From Qipengyuania spongiae (GTDB taxonomy: Bacteria > Pseudomonadota > Alphaproteobacteria > Sphingomonadales > Sphingomonadaceae): a stretch of DNA of 64,000 nucleotides. Positions 1-9,046 of this stretch are shown here, in pieces (position 1 is the stretch's first letter; each line of letters begins with the position of its first letter). Where the stretch lies: contig NZ_CP092471.1 of assembly GCF_026168555.1 (NCBI RefSeq), positions 754,501-818,500 of the forward strand, read 5' to 3'. The notes under the pieces are model-generated. The model was given only the letters and a program-made list of their open reading frames with translations, made no database searches and had not been told where the DNA came from. A program made the position numbers and the translations under genes.

Positions 1-1164
1 CCGGGCCAGTCCGAAAAACGGCCCATGCCGATCCCTCTGCGCATAGCGCTGTTCGACCGCGCGACGGGCAAGAGCGAAGGCGAGGAACTGGTCATGCTCG
101 ACAGCGCCGAGACGACGCTGCGCTTCGACGGGTTCGCCGAGAAGCCCGTCCTCTCGATCAATCGCGGCTTCACCGCCCCGGTCCGGATCGAACGCGAGAT
201 CGTGCGCGAGGATCTCGCCTTCCTCGCCCGCAACGACGACGATCCCTTCGCGCGGTCCGAAGCGATGCAGGACCTCGTGGTCGGCCATCTGCTCGAGGCT
301 GCGGACGGCAGTCCCGCCGAGGGCGCGAGCGAAGCCATCGCAGGCGCGCTCGGCGAAATCCTGAAGGACGACGCGATCGACGACCTGATGCGCGGCGAAC
401 TGATGATGCTGCCGGGCGTCACCTATCTGATGGATCAGGTCCTGCTCGCCGATCCGGGCAGGATTTTCGCCGCGCGCGAGGCGCTGAAGGCCGATCTCGG
501 CACGCGGTTGGAGAAGGAACTGGAGGCGCTGCATGAGCGTGCCAGCGCCGTGCCCTTCTCCCACGATCCAGAGGCCAAGGGCGCGCGCAAGGTCGGGACC
601 ATGGCGCTGACCTATCTCGCCGCGTCCGATCCGCAGCGCGCCGCGGACCTCGCCGCCGCGCAATATGATTCGGCGGACAACATGACCGACCGGCAGGGCG
701 CGCTGATGGTCCTGAGCGGGATCGACAGCGCGGCGCGGAGCGACCGGCTGCTCGATTTCTACGACCGCTTCGAAGGCAATGCGCTGGTGATCGACAAGTG
801 GTTCTCGCTCCAGGCCTCCTCGCTCCACCCGGACGTGATCGAGCATGTGAAAACGCTTGCCGATCACCCCGATTTCACCCTGCGCAATCCCAACCGCGCC
901 CGCTCGCTCTACATGGCCTTCACCGGCACGCCGCAAGGCTTCCACGCGGCGAGCGGGGAGGGCTACCGGATGATCGCCGATCTCATTTTAGAGCTCGACC
1001 CGATCAACGCCCAGACCGCGGCGCGTTTCGTGCCCGCGCTCGGCCGCTGGCGGCGGATCGAGGAGGGGCGTGCCGCGCTGATGCGCGAACAGCTCCAGCG
1101 CATTGCCGATGCGCCCAAGCTCTCGCGCGACACTTACGAGCAGGTCACGCGCTCTCTTGGCTGA
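1..1164 (+). CDS. pepN: Aminopeptidase N, C-terminal part (5' end outside window)
   Basis: The reading frame is open from the first base and ends at a TGA at 1162-1164, so about 387 C-terminal residues are present. They match the C-terminal region of gamma/alphaproteobacterial aminopeptidase N (M1 metallopeptidase), a cytosolic enzyme that removes N-terminal residues from peptides. The helical-repeat C-terminal domain is recognisable from phrases such as 'YDSADNMTDRQGAL', 'NALVIDKWFSLQA', 'NPNRARSLYMAF' and 'LGRWRRIEEGRAALM'. The HExxH zinc site and the catalytic domain lie upstream of the window and cannot be checked. An ATG at 25 is internal, not a start. The next gene begins inside its last codons, which suggests translational coupling. 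Confidence 0.93.
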   Translation, partial: PGQSEKRPMPIPLRIALFDRATGKSEGEELVMLDSAETTLRFDGFAEKPVLSINRGFTAPVRIEREIVREDLAFLARNDDDPFARSEAMQDLVVGHLLEAADGSPAEGASEAIAGALGEILKDDAIDDLMRGELMMLPGVTYLMDQVLLADPGRIFAAREALKADLGTRLEKELEALHERASAVPFSHDPEAKGARKVGTMALTYLAASDPQRAADLAAAQYDSADNMTDRQGALMVLSGIDSAARSDRLLDFYDRFEGNALVIDKWFSLQASSLHPDVIEHVKTLADHPDFTLRNPNRARSLYMAFTGTPQGFHAASGEGYRMIADLILELDPINAQTAARFVPALGRWRRIEEGRAALMREQLQRIADAPKLSRDTYEQVTRSLG

Positions 1165-1828
1165 CTTGCTGCGTTCCGATGTGCTGGAAGTGCCGCACGG
1201 TTTTTCGACCCGCAGCGGCGCGACGGCGGACGACATCCTGCCCGGCGCGCCGCTGGTGCTGGCAAGACAGGTCCATTCGCCGGACGTGGTCACGGTCGAT
1301 TCGCCATGGGCGCGGGACAGCGCACCTGAGGCCGATGCGCTCGTCACCGCCCGGCCCGGCATCGCGCTCGGCATCGTCACCGCCGATTGCGCGCCGGTGC
1401 TGCTGTGCGACTGGGGGGCGGGCGTGATCGGCGCGGCCCATGCCGGCTGGCGCGGGGCGAAGGAGGGGGTGCTGGCGAACACCGTCGCGGCGATGGAAGC
1501 GCTCGGCGCGCAGGCCGGGCGCATGGCGGCGGCGATCGGCCCGTGCATCGCCCAGCCGAATTACGAGGTCGACGCGGCGTTCCGCGCGGGCTTTCCCGAG
1601 GAGGATGGCCAATTCTTCGCTCCGGGGCGGGAGGGCCACTTCCAGTTCGACCTGCCCGGATATGTCGCAAAGCTCCTGTGCGACGCGGGGGTCGCAACGG
1701 TCGATCGGCTCGCCCTCGACACCTATGCCGGGGAAGACCGCTTCTTCTCCTATCGCCGCGCGACCCATCGGGGCGAGGCAACCGGCGGGCGCCAGACAAG
1801 TGTCATCGGAATGCATCAGACCGGCTGA
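1157..1828 (+). CDS. pgeF: Peptidoglycan editing factor PgeF / YfiH-family (multicopper 'polyphenol oxidase' fold) protein
   Basis: This is a YfiH/DUF152-family cytosolic protein. Family members act as purine nucleoside-processing enzymes and, in E. coli, as a peptidoglycan editing factor that removes wrongly incorporated L-Ser from UDP-MurNAc. Conserved family motifs are present: 'HGFSTR', 'RQVHSPDV', 'EADALVT', 'TADCAPVLL' and 'HAGWRGAKEGV', which carry the Cys and two His residues of the zinc/copper site, then 'GPCIAQPNYEV' and 'FFSYRR'. The open frame extends upstream to an ATG at 1103, but that would overlap pepN by 62 bases. A TTG at 1157, overlapping the pepN stop by 8 bases, is the better start. 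A GTG at 1181 is also possible. The product would be about 223 residues, usual for the family. Confidence 0.85.
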   Translation: MADLLRSDVLEVPHGFSTRSGATADDILPGAPLVLARQVHSPDVVTVDSPWARDSAPEADALVTARPGIALGIVTADCAPVLLCDWGAGVIGAAHAGWRGAKEGVLANTVAAMEALGAQAGRMAAAIGPCIAQPNYEVDAAFRAGFPEEDGQFFAPGREGHFQFDLPGYVAKLLCDAGVATVDRLALDTYAGEDRFFSYRRATHRGEATGGRQTSVIGMHQTG

Positions 1829-1846
1829 GCCCGGCCAAAATGGCGG

Positions 1847-1875
1847 TTGGCAAGTTTCGGCCCAGCGGCTAGAGG
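1847..1875 (+). promoter_or_regulatory. Candidate promoter of the bc1 operon
   Basis: TTGGCA at 1847-1852 is followed after 17 bases by TAGAGG at 1870-1875. The spacing is ideal and the -35 element is close to consensus. The -10 element is weak. It sits in the 192-base gap before petA. This is a visual match only. Confidence 0.35.
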
Positions 1876-2020
1876 CCCGTTCCAAACTGGTCTGCGCGCG
1901 CCACACGGGGGCTCTTCACGGAGTTGCGCTTGCGGAGCCGGGCTCGAAATTTCTCGCGGGAATTCGTCGCCGATCGGCGGGCGGGCATCGCAGGCAAAGT
2001 ACAACAAGGCATAGGGGCCG

Positions 2021-2593
2021 ATGGCAGACACCGCTGCAACCGCAACTCCCGATAGCGTGGCACAGAACGAGGACGGCTACCGTCGTCGCGACTTCATCAA
2101 CATCGCCGCCGTCTCCGCCGCCGGCGTGGGCGGTGCGGCCGTGTTGCTGCCGCTGATCAGCCAGATGGCCCCGTCCAAGGACGTGCTGGCCGAAAGCACC
2201 ACCGAGATCGACGTTTCGGCTATCGAGCCGGGTCAGGCGATCAAGGCCGTGTTCCGCAAGCAGCCGCTGTTCGTGCGCCGCCTGACGCCGCAGGAGATCG
2301 CCGCCGCGGACGCCGTGGACGCCGGCAGCCTGCGCGATCCGCAGACTCTGGCGGAGCGGACCAAGGAAGGGCATCTCGACATGCTCGTGACCATGGGCGT
2401 GTGCACCCATCTCGGCTGCGTCCCCCTGGGCGCCGCGGAGGGCGAGGTCCGGGGCGAATTCGGCGGCTATTTCTGCCCGTGCCACGGCTCGCACTACGAC
2501 ACGGCCGCGCGCATTCGCAAAGGTCCGGCGCCGAGCAATCTGCTGGTGCCGGATTACGAATTCACCAGCGACACGACCATTCTCGTCGGCTGA
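2021..2593 (+). CDS. petA: Ubiquinol-cytochrome c reductase Rieske iron-sulfur subunit
   Basis: This is the Rieske 2Fe-2S subunit of the respiratory cytochrome bc1 complex. It accepts the first electron from ubiquinol at the periplasmic face and passes it to cytochrome c1. The 190-residue protein has a twin-arginine-like start ('YRRRDF', residues 20-25) before a single membrane anchor (about 27-50). The cluster motifs are CTHLGC (Cys128, His130, Cys133) and CPCHGS (Cys152, Cys154, His155); Cys128/His130/Cys152/His155 would bind the cluster and Cys133/Cys154 would form the stabilising disulfide. It is the first gene of a three-gene operon, 18 bases before petB. The length and all cluster residues are normal, so a functional protein is expected. 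Confidence 0.96.
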   Translation: MADTAATATPDSVAQNEDGYRRRDFINIAAVSAAGVGGAAVLLPLISQMAPSKDVLAESTTEIDVSAIEPGQAIKAVFRKQPLFVRRLTPQEIAAADAVDAGSLRDPQTLAERTKEGHLDMLVTMGVCTHLGCVPLGAAEGEVRGEFGGYFCPCHGSHYDTAARIRKGPAPSNLLVPDYEFTSDTTILVG

Positions 2594-2611
2594 GGATACG
2601 GATAGGATACG

Positions 2612-3904
2612 ATGAGCTTTCCCTGGGCCAAGCAATACACGCCGGCGAACGGTCTGACCAAGTTTCTCGACGAGAAGCTGCCGCTGCCGCGTCTCGTCTA
2701 CAACGCGGTGGGCGCGGGTTATCCGGTGCCGCGCAACCTCTCGTACTTCTGGAATTTCGGCGTGCTTGCCGGGTTCTTCCTGGTGTTGCAGATCGTCACC
2801 GGCATCATTCTGGCGATGCATTACGCCGCCAACGCCCAGGTCGCCTTCGCGACGACCGAGCACATCATGCGCGACGTCAACTGGGGCTGGATGATGCGTT
2901 ATGCGCACGCCAACGGCGCCAGCTTCTTCTTCATCGTGGTCTACATCCACATCTTCCGCGGCCTGTTCTACAGCTCCTACAAGGCGCCGCGCGAGATGAT
3001 CTGGCTGCTCGGCGTGGTCATTTTCCTGCTGATGATGGCCACCGCCTTCATGGGCTACGTGCTTCCCTGGGGCCAAATGAGCTTCTGGGGTGCCAAGGTC
3101 ATCACCGGCCTGTTCGGCGCGATCCCGCTGGTCGGCGAGCCGATTCAGATCTGGCTGCTCGGCGGTTTCGCGCCCGACAACGCCGCGCTCAACCGCTTCT
3201 TCAGCCTCCACTTCCTGCTGCCCTTCGTGATCGCGGGCGTCGTGATCCTGCACATCTGGGCGCTGCATATTCCCGGTTCGAGCAATCCGACCGGCGTCGA
3301 GGTGAAGAGCGAGAGCGACACGCTGCCCTTCCACCCCTATTATACCGCGAAGGACGGCTTCGGCCTCGGCGTGGCGCTGCTGTTCTTCTTCGCGCTGGTC
3401 TTCTTCCTGCCGAACGCGCTGGGCCATCCGGACAACTACATTCAGGCGAACCCGCTTTCGACCCCGGCGCACATCGTTCCGGAATGGTATTTCTGGCCGT
3501 TCTACGCGATCCTGCGCGCCTTCACGATGGACTTCATCCTGCCGGCGAAGCTGTGGGGTGTGCTGGGCATGTTCGCGGCGATCCTGTGCTGGTTCTTCCT
3601 GCCCTGGCTCGACAAGTCGCCGGTGCGCAGCGGTCACTACCGCCCGCTGTTCCGCAAGTTCTTCTGGTTCGGCCTGATACCGACCATGGCCGTTCTCTTC
3701 TGGTGCGGCGGCGCGCCGGCGGAAGAGCCCTACGTCATGCTGAGCCAGATCGCGACGGCCTATTACTTCCTGCATTTCCTGGTGATCCTGCCGATCGTTA
3801 GCCAGATCGAGAAGCCGGAGCCGCTGCCCTATTCCATCACCGAAGCCGTGCTGCATTCGGACAAGAAGGCAGTGCTTGGCGAAAATACGGAGCCTGCGGT
3901 CTGA
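2612..3904 (+). CDS. petB: Cytochrome b subunit of the bc1 complex
   Basis: This is the integral membrane di-haem subunit of the cytochrome bc1 complex, carrying the Qo and Qi quinone sites. The 430-residue protein has the usual N-terminal four-helix bundle, with haem ligand histidines in '[10 protein letters not shown]', '[10 protein letters not shown]', '[11 protein letters not shown]' and 'VILHIWALH'. It also has the Qo-site '[13 protein letters not shown]' (PEWY) motif and the GxxP-type segment '[13 protein letters not shown]'. The C-terminal part has about four more membrane helices. The start ATG follows the petA stop after 18 bases, with a 'GGATA' purine stretch upstream. Cytochrome c1 follows 34 bases downstream. 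The fused b/b6 length is typical of proteobacteria. Confidence 0.97.
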   Translation: MSFPWAKQYTPANGLTKFLDEKLPLPRLVYNAVGAGYPVPRNLSYFWNFGVLAGFFLVLQIVTGIILAMHYAANAQVAFATTEHIMRDVNWGWMMRYAHANGASFFFIVVYIHIFRGLFYSSYKAPREMIWLLGVVIFLLMMATAFMGYVLPWGQMSFWGAKVITGLFGAIPLVGEPIQIWLLGGFAPDNAALNRFFSLHFLLPFVIAGVVILHIWALHIPGSSNPTGVEVKSESDTLPFHPYYTAKDGFGLGVALLFFFALVFFLPNALGHPDNYIQANPLSTPAHIVPEWYFWPFYAILRAFTMDFILPAKLWGVLGMFAAILCWFFLPWLDKSPVRSGHYRPLFRKFFWFGLIPTMAVLFWCGGAPAEEPYVMLSQIATAYYFLHFLVILPIVSQIEKPEPLPYSITEAVLHSDKKAVLGENTEPAV

Positions 3905-3938
3905 ACCGCGGATCGGGACGAGAGAAAAGAGAGCAAGA

Positions 3939-4781
3939 ATGATCCGCCTTATCTCCATCCTTGTCGGACTGGGCTTCGCCTTCGTCGCGATCGTGTCCTT
4001 CGGCGTGGGTGCCTACACCTGGGCGACCGAGGAAACCGAGGGGCATGTCCCCTACGAGCATCCCCGCGACATCGCCTATTCCTTCGACGGCCCGCTCGGC
4101 ACCTGGGACTACGCCCAGCTCCAGCGTGGCTACAAGGTCTACAAGGAAGTCTGTTCAGCCTGTCACAGCCTCAAGTTCGTGGCTTTCCGCAACCTTTCCG
4201 AACTCGGTTATTCCGAAGCGCAGGTGAAGGCCGAGGCAGCGACCTGGCAGGTCCCCGGTGTCGATCCGACCACGGGCGAAGCCAGTATGCGTCCGGGCGA
4301 GCCGACCGACTTCTTCCCCTCGCCCTATCCCAATGCGGTGGCGGCGGCAGCGGCGAACAACAACGCGATCCCGCCCGACCTCTCGCTGATCACCAAGGCG
4401 CGCGCCGACGGCACGAACTATGTCGCCTCGCTGCTGACCGGCTATCAGGAGCCTTCGCCCGAACTGCTGGCGGAGCATCCCGAGGCCGCGCCGGGACCCG
4501 GTCTCCATCACAACCCGTTCTTTCCAAACCTTAACCTCGCCATGGCGCCGCCGCTGACCAGCGCCGGCCAGGTGACCTTCGACGACGGGACCGAATCGAC
4601 CATTCCCAACATGGCGCGCGATGTGGCCGCCTTCCTCACCTGGACTGCCGAACCGACTCTGGTGAAGCGCAAGCAGACGGGCTGGGCGGTGATGATCTTC
4701 GTCCTCTTCGCGACCGTTCTAGCCTACTTCTCTAAGCAGCAGATCTGGTCCGCGGCCAAGCCGAAGCGCCGGAAGGACTGA
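3939..4781 (+). CDS. petC: Cytochrome c1 of the bc1 complex
   Basis: This is the periplasmic mono-haem c1 subunit that hands electrons from the Rieske protein to soluble cytochrome c. The frame is open from 3876, but the ATG at 3939, after 'AGAGAGCAAGA', gives a 280-residue protein with a proper signal/anchor (residues 2-28). The haem attachment motif is CSACH at residues 72-76, preceded by 'YKVYKEV' as in other c1 proteins. The Met ligand is likely in 'NLAMAPPLTS'. A C-terminal membrane anchor (about 250-268) is followed by a basic tail ending KPKRRKD. It closes the bc1 operon. A small hairpin (4781-4795) follows at once. Confidence 0.95.
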   Translation: MIRLISILVGLGFAFVAIVSFGVGAYTWATEETEGHVPYEHPRDIAYSFDGPLGTWDYAQLQRGYKVYKEVCSACHSLKFVAFRNLSELGYSEAQVKAEAATWQVPGVDPTTGEASMRPGEPTDFFPSPYPNAVAAAAANNNAIPPDLSLITKARADGTNYVASLLTGYQEPSPELLAEHPEAAPGPGLHHNPFFPNLNLAMAPPLTSAGQVTFDDGTESTIPNMARDVAAFLTWTAEPTLVKRKQTGWAVMIFVLFATVLAYFSKQQIWSAAKPKRRKD

Positions 4782-4796
4782 GAGGCATCGCCTCTT
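4781..4796 (+). terminator. Weak hairpin after the bc1 operon
   Basis: AGAGGC (4781-4786) pairs with GCCTCT (4790-4795) around a 3-base loop, directly after the petC stop, and is followed by only TTCC. It may slow or end transcription, but it has no T-run, so the call is weak. Confidence 0.3.
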
Positions 4797-4839
4797 CCGG
4801 AGTGATCCTCTCGCCCCGGCCGGATCCGGAGCAGTCGGC

Positions 4840-5376
4840 TTGACCGCCGATGAGCTTAAGGGCCTGATCCGCACGGTGCCTGACTTTCCCGCCAGGGGAA
4901 TCCAGTTCCGCGATATCACGACGCTGATCGGCAACGGCCCCGGCCTCCGCGCCGCTGTCGGGCAACTCGCCTGCATAGCGCGCGAGGCCGGGGCCGAAGC
5001 GATCGCCGGAATGGAAGCGCGCGGCTTCATCTTCGGCGCTGCGGTCGCTGTCGAGCTGCAGCTCGGCTTCGTCCCCGTCCGCAAGCCCGGCAAGCTGCCG
5101 GTCGAAACCATCGGGATCGAATACGCGCTCGAATATGGCAGCGACCGGCTGGAAATCGATCCGGCATCTGTCGGGCAAGGCCAGCGGATCGTGGTGGTCG
5201 ACGATCTCATCGCAACCGGCGGCACGGCCTGCGCTGCCGCACAGCTTCTGCGCAAGGCAGGCGCCGTGGTGGAGGATGCCGCCTTCGTCATCGACCTGCC
5301 CGATCTCGGCGGCGCGGCGGCGTTGCGCGAATGCGGAGCAGCGGTGCACGCGCTGGTGGACTTCGCAGGCCATTGA
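4840..5376 (+). CDS. apt: Adenine phosphoribosyltransferase
   Basis: This cytosolic purine-salvage enzyme converts adenine and PRPP to AMP and pyrophosphate. The 178-residue length is typical. The N-terminal 'VPDFPARGIQFRDIT' and 'GMEARGFIFGAA' segments are diagnostic for Apt. The PRPP-binding loop is 'RIVVVDDLIATGGT', with its adjacent acidic pair. The start appears to be TTG at 4840, since no in-frame ATG occurs before the conserved N-terminus; the ribosome-binding site is weak ('GGAGCAG' at 4827-4833). It stands between the bc1 operon and the antiporter, with an 81-base gap to the next gene. Its function is probably independent of both. Confidence 0.93.
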   Translation: MTADELKGLIRTVPDFPARGIQFRDITTLIGNGPGLRAAVGQLACIAREAGAEAIAGMEARGFIFGAAVAVELQLGFVPVRKPGKLPVETIGIEYALEYGSDRLEIDPASVGQGQRIVVVDDLIATGGTACAAAQLLRKAGAVVEDAAFVIDLPDLGGAAALRECGAAVHALVDFAGH

Positions 5377-5457
5377 TGGGAAACATTCACGGCGCCTCGC
5401 ATTGACGGGGCTGGTGCGGACGCCAAGGGCCCGCAGGGTCGGGACGGAATAGGGGCC

Positions 5458-7317
5458 ATGGAAGAACAAGCGATCGTCATCGCCATGGTCGGGATCCTGG
5501 GCATCGGTTCGCAATGGATCGCCTGGCGCACGGGCTGGCCGGCAATCGTGCTCATGCTCGCGGCGGGTTTTCTTGCCGGGCCGGTCCTGGGCGTCTTCGA
5601 TCCCGAACATGCCTTTGGCGAACTGCTCGAGCCCATGGTGGCGATCGGCGTCGCGCTCATCCTGTTCGAGGGCGGGCTCAGTCTAGACTTCCGCGAACTG
5701 CGCCACTCGGGCGATGCGGTCTGGCGTCTCGCCACTATCGGCGTGCTGCTCGGCTGGTTCTTCGGCGCACTCGCCGCGCACGAGATCGCGGGCCTCGTCC
5801 TGCCCGTAGCCGTGCTGTTCGGCGGCATTCTCGTAGTAACCGGGCCGACGGTCGTCATCCCCCTGCTGCGCCAGTCCTCCGTTCAGCAGCGGCCGGCCTC
5901 GATCCTCAAATGGGAAGCCATCGTAAACGATCCGACCGGCGCGCTGTGCGCGGTCATCGCCTACGAATACTTCCGCAAGGTTGCCGAAAGCCCGGGCGCG
6001 ACCGTTACCGAAGTGTTGCTGCCTATGCTGCTCGCGATCGCGCTGGCCGGCGTGCTAGGCTTTGTCGCGGCGCTCGCCATCGCCTGGGCCTTTCCCCGGG
6101 GGACGGTGCCCGAATACCTGAAGGTTCCGGTGCTGCTGACAACGGTCATCGGTCTGTTCGTCGTCTGCAACCTGATCGAGCACGAAGCGGGCCTGCTCGC
6201 CGTCACGGTCATGGGCGTGGCGCTGGCGAACATGAATGTGTCGAGCCTGCGCTCCATTCATCCGTTCAAGGAGAACATTGCGATCCTGCTGGTGGCGGGT
6301 ATCTTCATCATCCTGTCGGCCTCGCTCAAGTGGGAGGATCTGGCCTATCTCAACTGGCGCTTCGGCCTGTTCCTGCTCGCCCTGCTGTTCCTCGTCCGCC
6401 CGCTGACGATCATTCTCAGCCTGCTGGGCAGCAGCGTGCCGTGGAACGAACGGCTGTTCCTTGCCTGGATCGCGCCGCGCGGCATCGTCCTCGTCGCCAT
6501 TTCGGGCCTGTTCGCGCTGCGCCTGTCCGAACTCGGCTTCGACGACGGGAACGTGCTGATCGGGCTCAGTTTCGCGGTGGTGGTGACCACGATCGTCGCG
6601 CATGGCTTCACCATCGATTTCGTCGCCCGCCTGCTCAAGGTGAAGGGCAACACGCAGCCCGGCCTGCTGATCGTCGGCAGCAATCCATGGACGATCTCGC
6701 TCGCCCAGCAGATGCACGAGCTGAAAGTGCCGGTGTTGCTGGTCGATTCGAGCTGGCAGCGCCTTGCCTCGGCGCGGCAGAAGGGCATTCCCTTCTATCA
6801 CGGCGAGATCCTCAACGAGGCGACCGAGCACAATCTCGATCTCAGCCCTTATCAAGTGCTGGTCGCCGCGACCGAGAACGAAGCCTACAACACGCTCGTC
6901 TGCAACGAGTTCGCGCACGAGATCGGGCGCGACTCGGTCTATCAGCTGGGCGAGGCCGGTGCCGAGGACGACCGCCACGCCCTTCCCGACGCGCTGCGCG
7001 GTCGCGCGCTGTTCGAATCGGGCTGGGGTGTGACCGAGGTCGGCGAACGCCAGATGCAGGGCTGGGTGTTCCGCAAGACCAAGCTGTCGGAGGAATTCGA
7101 CTTCGAGGCGATGCAGGAAAAGCTGCCCTCGTCGGCCCACACCTTGCTGATCCTGCGGCAGGGCGGGCAGATGCGTTTCTTCACGCACGCGGCGCGGCCC
7201 GAACCCCGAGCGGGCGACACGATCATCAGCTTTTCGCCGCCCCAGACCCGCACCGCGGAAGAGAAGGCGGCCAAGCGCGCGGGAAAGAAATCAGGGTCGG
7301 AAGCCCAGCCGGCATGA
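5458..7317 (+). CDS. Cation:proton antiporter (CPA1/KefB-like) with C-terminal TrkA-N domain
   Basis: This is an inner-membrane monovalent cation/proton antiporter. Residues 1 to about 390 contain some twelve hydrophobic segments typical of the Na+/H+ exchanger fold, with 'ILFEGGLSLDF' near residue 70 and the transport motif 'KWEAIVNDPTGAL' near 145-157 (Asn-Asp pair, CPA1 type). A cytosolic Rossmann-like TrkA-N/RCK domain starts near 'LLIVGSNPWTISLAQQ' (about 398-500) and probably senses nucleotide. The Ala/Lys-rich tail is likely unstructured. The total of 619 residues agrees with sphingomonad homologues annotated as sodium:proton antiporters. The ion (Na+ or K+) cannot be read from sequence. 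The next gene starts 11 bases after its stop. Confidence 0.88.
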   Translation: MEEQAIVIAMVGILGIGSQWIAWRTGWPAIVLMLAAGFLAGPVLGVFDPEHAFGELLEPMVAIGVALILFEGGLSLDFRELRHSGDAVWRLATIGVLLGWFFGALAAHEIAGLVLPVAVLFGGILVVTGPTVVIPLLRQSSVQQRPASILKWEAIVNDPTGALCAVIAYEYFRKVAESPGATVTEVLLPMLLAIALAGVLGFVAALAIAWAFPRGTVPEYLKVPVLLTTVIGLFVVCNLIEHEAGLLAVTVMGVALANMNVSSLRSIHPFKENIAILLVAGIFIILSASLKWEDLAYLNWRFGLFLLALLFLVRPLTIILSLLGSSVPWNERLFLAWIAPRGIVLVAISGLFALRLSELGFDDGNVLIGLSFAVVVTTIVAHGFTIDFVARLLKVKGNTQPGLLIVGSNPWTISLAQQMHELKVPVLLVDSSWQRLASARQKGIPFYHGEILNEATEHNLDLSPYQVLVAATENEAYNTLVCNEFAHEIGRDSVYQLGEAGAEDDRHALPDALRGRALFESGWGVTEVGERQMQGWVFRKTKLSEEFDFEAMQEKLPSSAHTLLILRQGGQMRFFTHAARPEPRAGDTIISFSPPQTRTAEEKAAKRAGKKSGSEAQPA

Positions 7318-7328
7318 AGGGTGCAGCG

Positions 7329-7970
7329 ATGAAAGCAAGAATGCGGACGGAATTTCTGGCAATCGGTCTCCTGGGGCTGGGGCTGGCTGGCTGCGATGGA
7401 CGCGAGCAGGCACCTGCGCCGCGCGCGACTCCGAGCGAGACGCCGACTTCCATTATCCGCGAAGGCTTCGAGGAGCCGGTCAACGAGGCGATCCCGCTGT
7501 CCCCGCTCGACATGCGGATCGGCTTTCCCGATGGCGGCGAGGACCTCTCCGAAACGGCAACCGCCGACCTCGAAACCCTAATGAAGTCACCCCAAGTGCG
7601 AGAGGGCGGACCGATCATCCTGCGCTCTCACACGGATGCGGGCGGCAGTGACGAGGTAAACCTGCGCGCCAGCCGGGCTCGCGGCGAGGTCGTGCGCGAC
7701 TGGCTGGTCGAGCGCGGCATCGCGGAAGAGCGGGTGCAACTGATCGTTTTCGGCGAGCAGAATCCGATCGAGCCCAACGCGCTGCCCGATGGGACGCCCA
7801 ACGAGGCGGGGCGCGCGATCAATCGGCGGGTCGAGATCCATGTCGGCGTGGAAGCGCCTCGCGATCCGAGCCTTGCCGAAGAGATCGAAGGCGAAACCGA
7901 AGCTGATACGGAAGCGGCGGACGCTTTGGACGGGCCGGCGGGCGGGCCCGACAGTCGGCAAACCAGTTGA
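7329..7970 (+). CDS. OmpA-family lipoprotein
   Basis: This 213-residue protein starts with a lipoprotein signal: positive residues, a hydrophobic core and the lipobox LAGC, with the Cys near residue 23. After an unstructured Pro/Thr linker comes an OmpA-like peptidoglycan-binding domain (about 55-170), recognisable from 'GGPIILRSHTDAGGS', 'NLRASRARGEVVRDWLVERGI' and 'AINRRVEIHV'; the Asp and Arg used to bind diaminopimelate are in these stretches. An acidic tail (many Glu/Asp) follows. The ATG at 7329 has 'GAAGG' 8-12 bases upstream and is preferred over the ATG at 7314, which overlaps the antiporter stop. It probably tethers the outer membrane or an envelope complex to the cell wall. Confidence 0.82.
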   Translation: MKARMRTEFLAIGLLGLGLAGCDGREQAPAPRATPSETPTSIIREGFEEPVNEAIPLSPLDMRIGFPDGGEDLSETATADLETLMKSPQVREGGPIILRSHTDAGGSDEVNLRASRARGEVVRDWLVERGIAEERVQLIVFGEQNPIEPNALPDGTPNEAGRAINRRVEIHVGVEAPRDPSLAEEIEGETEADTEAADALDGPAGGPDSRQTS

Positions 7971-8011
7971 CGCTTCGCGCCCTTCGATGGCAAGGGCGTG
8001 AAACCGCGCGG

Positions 8012-8085
8012 GCGGGTATAGCATAGTGGTAATGCTCCAGCCTTCCAAGCTGGCTAGAGGGGTTCGATTCCCCTTACCCGCTCCA
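8012..8085 (+). tRNA. tRNA-Gly (anticodon TCC)
   Basis: A full cloverleaf can be folded. The acceptor stem GCGGGTA (8012-8018) pairs with TACCCGC (8075-8081), followed by T and an encoded CCA (8083-8085). The anticodon stem CCAGC/GCTGG (8037-8041/8049-8053) holds the loop CTTCCAA, giving anticodon TCC at 8044-8046. The T-arm contains GGTTCGATTCC. It reads GGA/GGG glycine codons. Confidence 0.97.
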
Positions 8086-8093
8086 AGTTTTCC

Positions 8094-8963
8094 TCAGCCT
8101 TGTTCTTCTGCGACCGACATGTTGTCGATCAGCCGCGTGCCGCCGATCCGTGCGGCGACGAACAGGCGGGCATTCTCGGTGTTGGCGCCATTAGCGAGCG
8201 GGACCAGCGTGTCCGCGTCCCGCAATTCGGTGTAGTCGACGCTGGAAAACCCCGCGACCGCCAATGTCTCGCGCAGGTTTCCGAGCGCTCGTTCCTCCCC
8301 GGGACCGCTCCCGATCACGGCGATCGCATCGCGCATCGCGCGGGGCAGCGCGGCGGCGGCCTGGCGCTGCTCGGCCGAGAGGTAGGCGTTGCGGCTGCTC
8401 ATCGCGAGGCCGTCGCTCTCGCGCACGATGCCGACGCCGTGGATCGCGTCGGCCTGCGGGAAGGACAGGTCGAGATCGCGTGCCATGCGCCGGATCACGG
8501 CGAGCTGCTGCCAGTCCTTCTCGCCGAAGAACGCCATGTCCGGACGGACCTGGTTGAACAGCTTGCAGACCACGGTTGCGACCCCGTCGAAATGGCCCGG
8601 CCGGTCGGCGCCGCACAGGCCCTCGCTCACCCCCGCGACCGAGATATTGGTGGCATAGCCTGCCGGATACATCGCTTCGGGGTCGGGCGCCCACAGCAGC
8701 GCCACGCCCTCGCGCTCGAGCAGTTCGGTGTCGCGCGCAAGCTGACGGGGATAGGCGTCCAGATCCTCGTTCGCGCCGAACTGGCGCGGATTGACGAAGA
8801 TGGACACGACGACGTGATCCGCCTGCGCCGCCGCTTCGCGAACCAGCGTCAGGTGACCCTCGTGCAACGCGCCCATGGTCGGCACCAGCGCCACGGTCTT
8901 TCCCCCCGCACGCAGGCCTTCAACGGCGGTTCTCAACGGATCGAGACGAGAGACGGTTTGCAC
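8094..8963 (-). CDS. panC: Pantoate--beta-alanine ligase
   Basis: Pantothenate synthetase condenses pantoate and beta-alanine with ATP in coenzyme A biosynthesis, in the cytosol. The nucleotidyltransferase HxGH motif is in 'VPTMGALHEGHL', and family motifs 'VVSIFVNPRQFG', 'FFGEKDWQQL', 'DLSFPQADAI' and 'GLAMSSRN' (the KMSKS-like ATP loop) are all present. The open frame starts at 9014, but a GTG at 8963 preceded by 'AAGGGGA' at good spacing gives 289 residues, close to the usual 280-290. It ends 9 bases from the 3' end of the tRNA-Gly gene and is divergent from mipZ, with 83 bases between. Confidence 0.93.
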   Translation of the reverse strand: MQTVSRLDPLRTAVEGLRAGGKTVALVPTMGALHEGHLTLVREAAAQADHVVVSIFVNPRQFGANEDLDAYPRQLARDTELLEREGVALLWAPDPEAMYPAGYATNISVAGVSEGLCGADRPGHFDGVATVVCKLFNQVRPDMAFFGEKDWQQLAVIRRMARDLDLSFPQADAIHGVGIVRESDGLAMSSRNAYLSAEQRQAAAALPRAMRDAIAVIGSGPGEERALGNLRETLAVAGFSSVDYTELRDADTLVPLANGANTENARLFVAARIGGTRLIDNMSVAEEQG

Positions 8964-9046
8964 GCTGGGTTCCCCTTGGATAGAGCATCGGCACGACGTC
9001 CTAGCCCCCTGCAAGGCGTCCGCAAGACCTCGTCCGGGAAAACAAC

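Noticed and set aside
1916..3958. 680-codon minus-strand open frame opposite petA-petB
   Set aside because: Antisense to clear bc1 genes; composition is that of a frame shadow.
8012..8085. tRNA-Gly considered as an integration site
   Set aside because: The flanks are the OmpA-type lipoprotein gene and panC, with no integrase and no partial tRNA copy.
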